NCBI GenBank assembly: GCA_026122225.1
Contig: JANEZZ010001379.1
Span: 1-64,000, forward strand
Reading direction: 5' to 3'
DNA: 64,000 bases
Source of the DNA: Heloderma charlesbogerti
Lineage: Eukaryota; Chordata; Lepidosauria; Squamata; Helodermatidae
Shown: piece by piece, positions 40,653 through 52,995 of the stretch
Position numbering within the stretch: the stretch's first letter is position 1
Layout: every line of letters starts with the position of its first letter
The notes under the pieces: model-generated
Seen by the model: only the letters and a program-made list of their open reading frames with translations
The model's database searches: none
What the model was told of the DNA's origin: nothing
Position numbers and translations under genes: made by a program

Positions 40653-41391
40653 AAGCAGTCCAGAAACTTCAGCTGGCGCAAAGTAGGGCAGCAAGACTGT
40701 TAACAGGGACTGGCCTTTGAGATCATACTACGCCAGTACTTTACCCTCTGCACTGGCTGCCAGTCCATTTCTGGCCCCAATTCAAAGTACTGGTAGTAAC
40801 ATTTAAAGCCCTTAATGGTTTGGGGCCAGGTTATCTGAAGGATCGCCTCCTCCCATGTGTTCCTGCCCAGACCCTGAGATCATCCTCAGAGGCCATTCTC
40901 CGTGAGCCCCTGCCAAAGGAAGTGAGCCGAGTGACTACTAGGAGGAGGGCTTTTTCTTCTGTGTCACCCCGGCTGTGGAATGAGCTCCCTAGTGATGTTC
41001 GCCTGGCACCTACATTGTATAACTGCTGGTGCCAGGTGAAGACCTTTTTATTTTCCAAGGCATTTTAGCATTTTCGCTTTCTAGATTTTTAGCTTTGCTG
41101 TTATAAACCTGTATTTTATATTCCTGCACTGTTGCTAGGTTTTATTACGGTTGTATTGTTATATTGTGGTTTGGATGTTCTATAAAATTAAATTGTTTTA
41201 TTGCGGGCCGTTTGATTTTAATTTTTCTGAACCACCCAGGGAGCTTCCGCTATTGGGCAGTATAGGAATAAAATAAATAAATAAATAAATGTTTAGAAGC
41301 TGGGGGTGGTGGTGGCACACACAAGACAGGATGGATATTCTTAGAGCTTAAGAGATAAGGCCAATAATAGGACACAAATCCTTTCCCCTAC

Positions 41392-41619
41392 CTCATTAAA
41401 ATGGCCGCGCCAAGCAATCGCCTCCTGCTTAATGGTGAGTTTCATGTCCGGAAATACCTGTCTCTCCACAATCCCAATAGTCACTCTAGCACGAGACTCA
41501 TTGGGAAACATCACCCAATTCACGATATCAAAGTCAGCTGCCAGTTCCCCAGTCTTATCCAGATACAGTCCGCCCATGGAAGCATTCGAAAACTGGATGT
41601 CTCGTAAGGAAGTGTGAAG
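41392..41619 (-). pseudogene. V2R receptor copy B, exon 4
   Basis: 228 bases, open, the same boundaries as copy A exon 4. It begins LHTSLRDIQFSNASMGG and ends HFNE at GTAGGG. About eight residues differ from copy A (for example IVERQVFPDM against CVESQASPDL). The exon itself is undamaged; it is listed as pseudogene because exon 3 is frameshifted, exon 1 is truncated and no exon 6 is found. Confidence 0.85.
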
Positions 41620-42667
41620 CTACAATGACAGAGAAAACAGCCCGGATTTAGGAATCATGAAAATGTAGTCCATATCTTGGGCCTCATCACTTTGAGCTGT
41701 GATCGTCCATGTTCAGTTCACATCCCATCTGGGCTCACAATGCCATTCTTTGGCTGTTCACAGTCACAACTAGTGTTGTCAGAACGATCCACAATCAATG
41801 CAAAAGTGATCATATTTAAGAAAGGGCTTTTCCCAAGTTGCACAGATTAGGGAAATTTGCAGGACTTTTTTGTTGTTGTTTTATGGGGGGGGGAGGTGCA
41901 AGTGCACATTAGTGCAAAGTGCGCCTTGGCACATGACCAAAATCCTCGTACACAAAAGTGCATCCCATCAATGAACAGAGGGCAGAAATAAAGATGCCTG
42001 ATCATCTGCAGAGATTTTAAAACAAAACCTGCCCATTCCTACTCATAATGAAGATACCAGGCATGTTCAGACATCATGCTAAGCCGTAATGGTTAAGGAA
42101 TCTCTCCTCACCTTGGTGGCTAAGCATGTCATGTGGGGCAGAAAACCACATTCCCCATGCTTAGTAAGCCACTCCAACTAACCATTCTTCTGCAAAAGTG
42201 TTAAGGGTCCCGAGGTGACTTATCGTGTAATCTGGCGGACTCCCCAGGGTTTCAACAGGCTCCAGAGGACTTCCAGGCCATGACCATAAAGTCTGCTGGA
42301 TAGAGTCTCTTCCACTGTGGGCAATGCTCTAACTGCCATGGGGTTTCTCTATGGCCAAGTGCAATTTTGGACCCTGCAGAGGACACCAGGAGTGACTGCC
42401 AGGAGCCCCTTCTGGCAACAGAAGATGGGATGCTCACAAAACACATGAAGATGACAGCCAGATAACAATGGACAGGGGATGGTTACCAAAATTAAAACAA
42501 CATTGGTGGAAAAGGTCATATACCGTCTGGGATGCCACAGCTCCAGAGATCAAAGAATGATCACCGAATCTTATTTTCTCAAACCACCCTTTCAGGTAGC
42601 AGGGGAACTGGAATTCAGTGCCTCCAACACCAGTGTAGAAGGCCCAGAAGGATATGAGGGTTGATGG
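41620..42667. other. V2R-B intron 3, no gene seen
   Basis: Matches 466-1380 of copy A. Nothing else recognised. Confidence 0.55.
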
Positions 42668-44520
42668 TAGAATCATAGAATAGTAGGAATGGAAGGGGGC
42701 TATAAGACCATTGCATCCAACCCCCTGCTCAATGCAGGAATCCAAGTCAAAGAATCCCTGAGAGGTGGCTGTCCTGCCTCGTCTTGAATGCCTGCAGTGT
42801 GGGAGAGCCCACCACCTCCCTAGGTCATTGGTTCCATTGTCGTATTGCTCTAACCATCAGGAAGTTTCTCCTGATGTTCAGCTGGATCTGGCTTCCTGTA
42901 ACTTGAGCCCATGATTCCGTGTCCTGCATTCTGGGATGATTGAGAAGAGATCCTGGCCTTCCTCTCTGTGACAACCTTTCAAGTACTTGAACAGCACTGT
43001 TGTATCTCCCCTCAGTCTTCTCTTCCCAAGGCTAAAGATGCCCAGTTCTTTCAGCCTCTCCTATTAGGGCTTTGTTTCCAATCGCCCAATGATCTTTCCT
43101 GCTCTCCTCTGAACCCTCTCCAGTTTGTCTGCATCCTTTTTAAAGTGTGGTGCCCAGAACTGGACACAGTACTCCAGATGAGGCCTAACCAGTGCTGAGT
43201 AGAGGGCAACTTGTACTTCATGTGATTTGGATGTCTCAGATTCAGCTTGTGATCGACAACAATTCCAAGATCCTTCTTGCTTGTTGTCCTTTGGAGCCAA
43301 GTATTCCCCACCTTGTAACTGTGCATTTGGATTATTTTTCCTTGGTGCAGAAATTGGCATTTATCCCTACTAAATTGAACTTTGTTGTTTTCTGCCCAGA
43401 GCTCCAGCCTCTCAATATCACTTTGAATTCTGTAACTTGAATTCTGACTTGGATTCCTGCATTGAGCAGGGGGTTGGACTCGATGGCCTTGTAGGCCCCT
43501 TCCAACCCTACTATTCTATGATTCTATGATTCTATGATTCTAACTGTCTTCCATGGTATTAGCTATCCTGCCCAATTTTGTGTCATCTGCAGATGTGATC
43601 AGCATTACCTGCATCTTCTCATCCAAATCATTAATAAGAATGTGGAAGATCATGTGGCCCAGGGCTGAGCCTGTGGTACCTCGCTTGATACCTCTCCCCA
43701 GTTTGAGAAGGTCCCATTGATAAGCACTCCTTGAGTCCGGTTCTGTAGCCAACTGTGGATCCACCTGATGGAGACTTGCCACTGGTCCTTCTTCCAGGAA
43801 ATGTAGCCCGCGGTCCTAGATTCCAAATTTCTCATGCCACCACCACCTTCATAGCCAGTCATTCACCTGGAGTATTTTTCTTTCCCTATTTATCCCTCTT
43901 CCAACTACTAGAAGGATGGATGAGAAAACCACACAAGTTTCCTTCCCAAAGCTTCAAAGTCTGATGTGATGTCTTTGTAGCTCTGCTTGTTGGTATCATT
44001 TGTTCCCACATAGATGAGAAGAAAGGGATACCTGTCATTGGGCTTTATGAGCATAGGGAACCCTTCAGACACATCTCTAGTACATCCTCCTGGGAGACAG
44101 CTTACCTGGTGAGTCCATGGGTCTTCCCGGCATACTTAGGTTTCGATCCCAAACAGCAAGGAGTCACCCACTACTACTAGTCATCTCTTCTTCCTTTTGT
44201 AAGCCTTGCTTTCATTGCCACTGTTTGACTGACCTTCAGCCTCTTGCTGTCTCTCATGCGGGGTCCCCTGTAATTCTTCCTCTACACGGTGTCTTCCAGT
44301 CTCATCCTCAAGTACCTGGAAACAATTCCGTAGTTCCAATGTTTTCACTAGTCTAGAGTGGCTTCCAGTTGCTCTGCTCCTAATTGTCATGCTTTTCCTA
44401 GGAGTATCCCCTGTTTCATTTTTCCTCTCCTCAGCAGTTTCCTATTCTGCCTCAGCTTGCTGTTGCTCTTCTAGCTTTATGTTTCTCGCATTCTGATTGT
44501 ACTGGAATAGCCTGTGCTTC
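42668..44520 (-). mobile_element. CR1 LINE, degraded, with ORF1 and ORF2 parts
   Basis: The 3' end at 42668 (AGAATCATAGAATAGTAGG-like) is followed by RT C-terminal sequence ([20 protein letters not shown]) and a palm fragment (43540-43800). Then, after an internal deletion, ORF1-like sequence (TLELRNCFQVLEDETGRH, then an esterase-like GTNDTNK region). A reversed CR1 tail is inserted at 43440-43541. The 5' side may extend to about 45110. Absent from copy A, so gained after the duplication or lost from A. Confidence 0.8.
43440..43541 (+). mobile_element. CR1 3' tail nested in CR1
   Basis: Reads GGATTCCTGCATTGAGCAGG, then CCTTCCAACCCTACTATTC and the ATTCTATG repeat in plus orientation, interrupting the minus-strand CR1 between matching segments. 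Confidence 0.8.
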
Positions 44521-46325
44521 GTCCTCTATTCACTGGAAGTGAAAAACACAGCCCCACTGGTATGGAAGTGTGGGTTACAAGGAAATTATTTAAAAAAAAC
44601 AAATAAAAAACCCCATCATTAGCTGCCTCCCCCATGACATCCCCTGCTGAACTCCCCTGGCCAAATCCTGTTTTCTCTCCCAGTTCACTCCCTCTGATGG
44701 CTCGCTGTTTCGGTGCTGGCTTCCTTGCATAGTCCCTAGACCAGCTGGAGCAGCTTCCTCTGCTTTGCTCACCTGGGAAGTGGGACACAGACTGAAACTT
44801 CCTGCCCACACAGCTGCAGGGATCACTCCGGCCATGCCCCCTCAATTCAGTTGGAGCTCTCAGGAGCACATGGGGGGGCACACGGATTGTCAGAAGGGAA
44901 AGGACAGCCCCCTGGGCTTACTGCAGCCCACTCCCTGCTTTGCCTTCATCACCTCTTCCCCTGCAACTTCCCTGGCCAACTCCCGTCTGCTCTCCCTGTT
45001 CGCTTGCTGTGATCGTGCCCTCTCTGGGAGCTTACTTGCTTCTTTAGTCCCGAGACAAGCTGGAGCAGCTTCCTCTGCACTGCTCAGCTAGGAAACAGAC
45101 ATGTCAAAGGAGATGTGAGATTGAGAAGAATCAGCAGCGTGGATTTCCCCTTGTTTCTTTTAATGGTCATCCTTCCTGAGACCAAGACTGATTCAGTCAC
45201 ATAACCAGAGAGGGAATCCAAATGGAAAGGGGCTGGACAATCAGGAACTGCAGCTGGGCTGCCACCACCCTCCCTCTTGAGACCACTAGCCAAAGGGGGG
45301 TGTTAGGGCTGGCAGCAGTTATCCAAAACCAGAGCTGTGAACAGAGTCCCCATCACAGTATGGAAGTGACTTTGGACCATCTGAGCAGCCCTGCTTTGCT
45401 TCAGGCTGATTCTGACCCCATCCACTTCTCTTCAGACCCCAATCCAAAGCTAGATTTGGATATCTGAATCATTCTGATATGACATGTTCTCATTGACTGG
45501 CATTGAAAAATAGAAATGGCTGTCAGGTTTACAGTTTTTGTGCAAAACACATGGAATTTGGGGACCTGGCATCCCCCATGGAGGGGATTCCACCTGCCAA
45601 ATTTCAGACAGTCTGGCAAAAGAGTTGTTGCACTAGGCACTGCTAAAATGTGCTTTTCTCAGAATTACAAACCAAACTCAGGAGGGATAATAATCCGAGA
45701 AGTTAGTTGTTGGAGTGGAGGAGGACACTGTCCCTGATTTCTGCTATAGGTTCCTGTGAAGTGCCTCCTCGGTCAGTGACATCTGAGCACTGCAACTTGC
45801 CTCCACATTCAGCTGCCCCACTAAACCAGCACTCACTATCTGGACCGGGGGAGAGGCTGACTGCCGACCAGGGCTGCTAATCCCAGCCCCACCTGGTTCA
45901 CCTCTGCTCTGCCCCTGCCAACAAGATGCTGAAGCTGCCCCATATTGGGCTTGCTTGCTTTGCAACACAGGGTGGTTCTTATTCATTCAAATAATAGATG
46001 TTAATGTGTGTGTAGTGCTTTGCCTACTGTTTTTTGAAATGTGGACTGTGTCGTACTTTGACACACACTGCTTGCTTGAGCACAACACAAACACAAACAC
46101 AAAAATGAACACACAAGGAGAGAGGGAGAGAGAGTATCAAAAGAAAAGCAAATGCTGGACTACCTACAAGCAAGGCAGGAGGACAACAGAAGACAACATG
46201 GTTTTTAACTGTTCTTGTTCTTGCTGTTGTTTAAGGGAAATGTGATCAAAAATGGGAAAGGAAGGAATATGGGAAAGGAGGAGGGGGGCAGGTGGAGGAG
46301 AGCCAAGAAAAAGGACAGGAGAGTA

Positions 46326-46358
46326 GTGTGTGTGTGTGTGTGTGCGTGTGTGTGTGTG
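46326..46358. repeat. (GT)n microsatellite
   Basis: A GT run with one GC interruption. Confidence 0.95.
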
Positions 46359-46615
46359 AAAAATGTAGACAGAATGAAAGTAAGGGCAAAGAAATTGAGA
46401 AGGGTGTTGTGGAAGTGAAAGAAAGAGTCAAAGGAAGGAAAAGGAAAGTAGTTTTTATTGTATTTCTCCTTTTTGAAAAAAACAGTCAAGAAAAGAATGA
46501 AGTGTAAAACATATTAGAGAAGGGGGAGGGGAGAGACAAAGAACCAGGAACAGAAAGAGGGAAACTCAAACTCCGTACTTTTCAAGTGTTGGGTTTTTCA
46601 AATAAAGGATCTACG

Positions 46616-46621
46616 AAAGAC

Positions 46622-46660
<39 letters not shown>

Positions 46661-46680
46661 AAAAGAAAGAAAGAAAGGAA
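46616..46680. repeat. (GAAA)n microsatellite
   Basis: A purine run of GAAA units. Confidence 0.95.
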
Positions 46681-46779
46681 ACGAAAAGTTGGATTTGGAA
46701 GGAAGAAGAAAGTACAAGTATGCACACCATGTACGCACAACACGCCGTAAACCAAAACCACCAACTAATCAGTGCTCAC

Positions 46780-46798
46780 TCTCTCCCTCTCCCTCTCC

Positions 46799-46850
<52 letters not shown>
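46780..46850. repeat. (CTCCCT)n(CA)n microsatellite
   Basis: A pyrimidine run followed by about 25 CA units. Confidence 0.95.
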
Positions 46851-46851
<1 letters not shown>

Positions 46852-47766
46852 AAATGAAAGCAGACTGAACTCTCCAATGGGTCCACTCCAATTCTGCCCC
46901 CCTCCTCCACCACTGTCACTGTTTGGAGAATGCTGGGTTAAACTCTGCCCTTATTTGGCAATTGGAGATGCCATTTACCAAGGCTCACAATTTCCCCCTC
47001 CCACCTCCCCCTCTTCTCCCCCTCCCATATCTTTTGCAAGTTGATACATTTTGGAGATGGGCTGTTTGTGCTTCAGATTGCATCAGAATGCCTCTGAAGA
47101 TCCAAGTGGAACTGAGGAGCCTGGGCGATGAGCTGCTTCACTTCGGGGTGCCTTGGCACTGTTCTGATCCACTTCAGATCATGACAAGGCACCTCCAAAG
47201 CAGCCCACTTTGCTTAGTTATTCGGGATTCAGTCTGAAGATGTGCACAGCCTTATCCAAAGCCAGAGAGTCCAGACAATGTTTCAAAATAAATGGTCAGA
47301 CTACTGCTCCAATAGGAACAGCAGGCACTACCCCCTCACATTGGGATGCATTATCCACTAGGGATGGATGGACTCACCTCTGTCCAAGGCATGGGGGATG
47401 TCCAAAGGCCCCAAACCCAGCCTCCCAGCTTGCCTCACAATGTCATCCGAGTGAGCTGCCCCACCCGCCTCCACAGGGGTTAACTGCTGGAGTCCTCAGC
47501 ACACATGGGCCCAGCAAGTAAACCATCGTCTCTTCACAAGGAGAAGATGGCGAGAGTGGGTGGTGTGCTGAGGCCTCATCCAGACAATACCAGCTGGTAA
47601 GGGCTTCCTTGACAGCCGACAGGGCAAGATGAGGCCTCAGTGCTGTATATACCCCTGCCACACATGCCATCTCCCCCTTGCAAGGAGGAGAGAGTGAGAA
47701 TGTTTGGGGTGCATGTGGTTGGAACTCGGAGCCATAACCAGCTGCTCAGCCCCCAGCTCTGTCAGC

Positions 47767-48494
47767 TAGGGATGTTAGATAATTCCACCATAGATCCCGG
47801 GGAGGGGGGAATTCCAGTGAATTCGGCCCCCTAGAATCCATGGTGGAACGGAGCCCCCCAGCCCTCCACCCCACGAAAGCCCTGTGAAACAGAGCCTACC
47901 TGGCTGCAGCTCTGGCTCCAGCAATGGCTCCGATGGCTGCCAGGCTGCTGCGGCCGCAAATGGCAGCTGTCGTGGCAACTGCCATTGGCGAACCTATGCA
48001 AGCCCGTGATAGGGAACATATATATTTCCCTAGACTATCATGGCTAAAGCAGGGATGCAAATGTCTTCCCCTACACCATTTGCGTTCCCGGTTTAGCCAT
48101 CATAGGATACATATATATTGATGTAACCTATCATGGCTAAAGCAGGGATGCAAATAGCATCCCCTACGCCATTTGCGCCCCTGCTTTAGCTGTGATAGGC
48201 TACATAAATATTTACGTAGCCTATCACGGGCTTTTGTAGGAACGCAAATGGCATCCCCTACACAGGACGCCATTTGCGTCCGCACCAGCCTGGCAGCGGC
48301 TGGAGGCCCCACTGTGGGTTGGTTTGGCTGGTGGCTTCACAGCCTGGCTGCAGAGCAGAGCCAAGTGGGCAGGATTCCAGGGGAAGGAATGGATCACCTC
48401 GGCCCCACTGAGGATTCCGTGGGGAGAAACAGATCGCCTCCCCCCACCTTTGGAACACAGCGGAGCCAGGTAAGTGGGGTTACATACTCCCCTA
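47767..48494. mobile_element. Hairpin hAT-like element with exact 8-bp TSD (copy B)
   Basis: Same insertion as 2342-3061, with exact CTGTCAGC flanks (47759-47766, 48495-48502). 728 bases. The GATAGGCTACATAAAT hairpin at 48190-48229 is a good palindrome here; others have drifted. The pair lets divergence of one element be measured since the duplication. Confidence 0.9.
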
Positions 48495-49010
48495 CTGTCA
48501 GCGCCACATGGCTTGGCGAGCAGAGTCAAAGGGACTGGGTGGGGGGAGTCTGCTGTCCTCCCAGATGAAGATGGGTGCTTGTGACATCCCTATTTACCAT
48601 AGGCTGCACCCACCTGGTCATACCCCATCCTCCACAGCTAGCTTATATTCGGAGGACATGTAAGAGGGGGCACATTGCTGCAAACTCCATGGGCACTTCA
48701 TAAAACCACAATCAGAGAAATGGATCCCAATGGGTCTTCTACAACAAAAACATTAAGTTGACTGCAAAGTCAAGAGATTGTATCCTGATGGTGCTTGAGA
48801 AAACAACAACTGGTTCTCGATGGGCCTGGGGCTTCATTTGTAAGGGATTTTTGGAGCAGGGAAGCTACTTGAGATGTAATGGTGGCAGAAAACAGGGTCT
48901 ACTGCCTGCCTGCACTGCCATGCAGAGGGAACAATTATCTGCTCTAACCCACATTTGGTCATCTTCATCATGCATCTTTATGGAGGTGTTGACAAAGGAA
49001 AAGGGAATAC
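48495..49010. other. V2R-B intron 3, near exon 3
   Basis: Matches 3062-3584; no gene seen. Confidence 0.55.
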
Positions 49011-49818
49011 CTGCCAGGGCTGCAGCCCTTGATGTTCCCAGCTTTCTCCATCACCCACCATCAACATCCGCTGGGGTCGGGATGAATATGCAGCATGTAA
49101 GGCATGGGCCACAGCTTGGATGCTGGTATAGGTTACGTAGCTGTCCTGAGACAGGGCTCTTTCAATCTCCTCCTGGGGCAGTGTTGCCTGTTTGTCTTAC
49201 TCTGCAACCTGTCCAAATTTTCATCGACAAAACATGCATTGAACTGAAACACTTAAAAGTTTCATCCCAAAACAGTTCCAGAGAAGAGGAGACTGGCTCA
49301 TAGTAGTCATATTTTGTCATAATTTTAGTCTTCATTATGAAGGACAAAGAACCGTGGAGGAAATGGAAGTAAGAAGGTTCAAGAGACAAGTTGATGTTAA
49401 TGTCCTGAAAAGCTGGCGTGATCCAGAGTTTTGCCCCAGTTGGGTTCTTTTCGAGTGTTCTTTGTATAAACATCAACGGTAAACAGCCATAGTGGGAGTC
49501 CACATAGTAAACAATTACCTTCACTTCTTTCCCCAAGAAAGAAAGGTCGATCTGGAATATGTAATTTAAGAAATGTCGTCGTAGTCTTTTGGAGAAAGCG
49601 ACACAAATTCCACTGTTGATCATCAGGGGTGTCAAGGCACCTAGGAACCTCTCCCCATTCTCAGTGTCTGGAGCAAAGAGACCGACCCACGTCCATCGGA
49701 AGAACAGGAGCAGCTGGATGATCCCCGGGTACTGGGTTTCTTCCTTTGGGGCCATGCGGTAGACAAAAGGGAACTGACGTCTGTCGTTAGAAACAGGAGT
49801 AGCAATGCCGTAACTGAT
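49011..49818 (-). pseudogene. V2R receptor copy B, exon 3 (frameshifted)
   Basis: Same boundaries as copy A exon 3 but 808 instead of 810 bases. A 2-base loss within the stretch coding GCREKEKQAT in copy A (near 49195) shifts the frame and brings a stop a few codons later at about 49162. The remainder, including [16 protein letters not shown] sequence and the LQPWQ donor, is still recognisable downstream. The receptor could not be made whole from this exon. Confidence 0.9.
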
Positions 49819-50309
49819 CTAGGGAGCAAAGTAAGGTCAGAGACGGTAGTTTAGTATCAGTTTGTTTTCTGGATGAAGGTCAAATAATTTTGGCTAAAAT
49901 AGAAGGATGTTTATGTGCCCCGCATTGGGTTCCATAAAGAGGAAAAAAGGCAGGATATAAATGAAATGAATGAATGAATGGTATCTAAATCAATGCCTGT
50001 CAGTATGAGGCAGAATATGTGGACAGGGAGTGCAAAAATATCTCAAGCTCCATTTGTGGTGCAGCCCAAGAGGAACACTGGGTCCTGTACACGCATTCAA
50101 AATACTGTAGAGTGATACACTTCAGGAACCAGTCAATGGAGCTTAGACGGGGTCGCTGCCTTGCGTCAGAGAACTGAAAAGGATAGATTTACCCTCACCC
50201 CCAACTATGTTCTAGATTCTGTTTGGGGTGCACACAGAAGCCTTATTCAAGAATTAAAGCAATCAAGGGACCACATGAGAACCAAAGCAACCCACTTTGT
50301 GTTTTGACC

Positions 50310-51630
50310 TGGTTACAGGACCGAATCAGCCTTGGTTGCTCTGCTGGATGATCTATATCAAGAGAGGGATGGGGGGAATGCTACTCTGCTAATTCTGCTC
50401 CATCTCTCATCAGCTTTGGGTACCATGGACCATGGTTTCCTGCTGGATCGACGCTGTGGGAGAGGCAGTGGAAGACGTGGCTTACAATGGTTTCACTCAA
50501 ACTATGGGGCTGATTTGAGGGAGTAACCTTGGGTGTCCATTTCTTGACCCCTTGGCTGTTGAGTTACAGAGTTCCACAGGGCACCATCTTGTCCCCAATA
50601 TTGCTCAAAATCTGTTTGAATTCACTGGGAGCAGTCATGAGTAGGACTGCTTGAAAGTCACTTACCTCGTCTCGCAGCTTGCTTCAAGGTGGGGGGAAGC
50701 GCTTCGGTTCTCCCCCCGAAATTCAGGCTGGGGGGGGAGGCGCCTCGCGTTCCTTATTTGATCGCTGTAGTCTACATAAATCTTTACGTAGACTATGGCG
50801 AAAATAAGGGCAATGCAAATAGCGTAGACTACAGCGACCAAATAAGGAATGCGAATTGCTGCTCCCTATGGGGGCCGCCATTAGCCGTACGTTTTTTTTT
50901 TTTTTAAGTCACCCGTGATAGGCTATGTGACGATTTACGTAGCCTATCACAGCTGACTTTGCAAATCTAGCCATGATAGGCTACGTTAATTGTCACGTAG
51001 CCTATCACGGGGGAGTTGTTTTTTTTTTTACTTTTTTTGGAATGGCGGAGGCGGCAGCCGGTCTAAAGACCGTCTGCAACCCCCACCCCTGTCGAAGCCC
51101 TGCCGAACCGCCACTGCGACCCGCCACCGGGATCGACATTCGGGAAACCTCCCCATCCCAGGGAGGGGTGCGGGGGGTGGGGGGGGAATTTCTCCCCGAA
51201 ACTACTTTGGGGAGCCGAATACGTTGGCACTCGGCCCTCCGAAGTTTCGGCGAGAAATTATCTGACAACCCTAGTCATGAGGGGATTTGGAAGAGGTCGG
51301 AAGCCCTGTGGGTCACTGGTTCCCAAGTCCAGGAGATAAGGATATTGCCTCTTCTGGATGGGGCTGCACTCCCCTTCAAAGATCAGGTTTGGAATCTGGG
51401 GGGACTCCGACATCCATCGTCCCTGCAGGCCCACGTGGCCAATGCAGCTTGGAGTGTCTTTTGCCAACTTCAGCTGGTTCGCCAGCTATGGTCTCTCCTG
51501 GATGTGGTAGCTTGTTCACCATGGTACAGGTGCTAATAACCTGAATACTGGATTACTGACATGCACTCTATGTGGGGCTGCCCTCAAGGCTCCTCTGAAA
51601 GCTGGCGATGGTTCAGAATTCAGGAGCTCG
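50310..51630 (+). mobile_element. L2 LINE fragment, interrupted (copy B)
   Basis: Counterpart of 4890-5575, split by the 632-base hairpin element at 50642-51273. Segments ALVALLDDLYQERDGG and QLQLVRQLW are recognisable. Confidence 0.7.
50642..51273. mobile_element. Hairpin hAT-like element, copy B only, empty site in A
   Basis: 632 bases, TAGGACTGCTTGAAAGTC to CTGACAACCCTA, between exact GTCATGAG copies (50634-50641, 51274-51281). The same position in copy A (5214-5221) has one GTCATGAG and no insert: a direct empty site. It has a TAGTCTACATAAATC hairpin (50767-50800), GATAGGCTATGTGACG (50914-50950), GATAGGCTACGTTAAT (50974-51010) and a CGAATACGTTGGCACTCGG inverted repeat near the right end. 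Confidence 0.97.
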
Positions 51631-51641
51631 GCAGTTGTCGG

Positions 51642-51856
51642 TAGGGATGTACGAAAGTCACTTACCTTTTCAAAGATGAATCCCAGTGGGAGGGAGGTAC
51701 GGAAATCCTAACACAGCTGGCTTTGCTCTGCGGCAAGTCAGCAGAACCGCCAGCCAGGTGCATTCGCAGGCATGCAGAGCCTGCGGATGCAAATGCTGGT
51801 GGCTACGGTGGCCGCCCTTTGCGTTCCTGTTTTTTTTTGCCGTGATAGGCTATGTC
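51642..51856. mobile_element. Hairpin hAT-like element, right part lost (copy B)
   Basis: Same truncated copy as 5582-5796: TAGGGATGTACGAAAGTC, CTTACCT, then ending in GTGATAGGCTATG. Confidence 0.75.
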
Positions 51857-52071
51857 TAGTACAGCTTCCGTGGTCTCCTGCCTTCCCTGCCCCCAGGGAT
51901 GCCTGGCCTCCCATCCCAGAGCTCCACCACTGCCAGGACCCACCTCCAACACACACTCCAGAGAACCATTATGCCCAGGAGGCACAGGGGCTGAAGAGCA
52001 AGAGCTTAGCCCAACCAGGGCTCAGCTCTCTTTTCTATGCATCTGACCACCTGTCCACTCCCCATTCACAC

Positions 52072-52363
52072 CTGTGGGATTTTGTAGATGCTCGACATGG
52101 AGGAAATGTGGAGGGAGAGGTCTGATTCAGCCCCTTCAAGGACGGCCAGCAGGTGATTCTTCCTCCCGCAGCTGTAATGTGGCATGTTGCTTTCACCCCC
52201 AGCAAGGAGCTGCAGCATGGCGTAGGAGGTGGCTCTTCCGTCGAAGAAGGACTTGTAGATGTTGTAGCCCAGGGTGATGTTGGGTAAGAGCCTGGGGTTC
52301 TGGTTGATCTCCTGAATGGCAAACATGAAATACAGGATGTGCCAGTGCCTTGTAGCGTGGAAA
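52072..52363 (-). pseudogene. V2R receptor copy B, exon 2
   Basis: 292 bases, open, the same splice sites and phases as copy A exon 2. Only a few residues differ (for example SIYKIPQ against SIYKTPQ, and AVLEG against AILEG). Undamaged by itself; classed with the broken copy B gene. Confidence 0.88.
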
Positions 52364-52684
52364 CTGCAAAAAATAAACAAATATTAAATACAATGCCTTG
52401 TGCTGTCGTTCTCCATTGAATGAAAACAAATCTCAGTTTCTTTCTTTTATACCCTCAAATTCTTTTTCATGCTTTTTTAAATCCCAGTAGAGCCGATCAT
52501 CACATAATGCTTTGGACATTCATAGGGAGCAGCAAACATACCTGTGTTGCAGGGTAATTCAATATCCATTTACCTGATGAAAGGAAAGATGGAGATATTT
52601 GTACCACATTCCTTGAGCGGGGATGTTGGCAGATTGCAAGGATCAAGGAGATAAGTGTCTGTTTGACTATACCTAGATAGGTAA

Positions 52685-52686
<2 letters not shown>

Positions 52687-52731
<45 letters not shown>

Positions 52732-52733
52732 TC
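52687..52733. repeat. (CT)n(CA)n microsatellite
   Basis: Equivalent of 6625-6672. Confidence 0.95.
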
Positions 52734-52995
52734 TCTTTTGTTAAGGCTTATCAGTAAAAACAATTATTCTGTCATGTAGAATCCTAATAGGGGTAGGGTA
52801 TCATTCAGAATGGTTTCACCAATGTTTTTGAAAATTACAGGTGCCAGAAGAAGTGTTGCGTTGACATGCCATGAAATTTCCAGGTCTATTGGTGAATTAT
52901 GGGGAGAGAAACAGCAGTATAAAGAGAAAAAGCAAGCAAGCAAACGAACAAACCCCTCTCTTTGTCCAGAGCGACTTTGAGAGTTTGTACCATCA

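Larger units (their letters stand above)
39023..41291 (+). mobile_element. L2 LINE
   Basis: L2-clade non-LTR retrotransposon: an early segment at 39023-39110 (cut by a hairpin-element fragment), FDPCPSWLIKSNKEG at 39612, LKEVVIRPLLKTPNLED at 39720-39775, then RT and a 3' UTR ending in a TAAA repeat at about 41291. It lies in the presumed intron between exons 5 and 4 of V2R-B; the related L2 tail next to exon 4 of copy A is at 1-136. Confidence 0.85.
44521..47340. other. Copy B-specific DNA, no gene recognised
   Basis: Part of the ~4.8 kb absent from copy A. It includes a diverged direct repeat (44640-44800 and 44950-45110, both with AGCTGGAGCAGCTTCCTCTG), perhaps the 5' region of the CR1, and several microsatellites. 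Short frames have no recognisable similarity. Confidence 0.5.
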
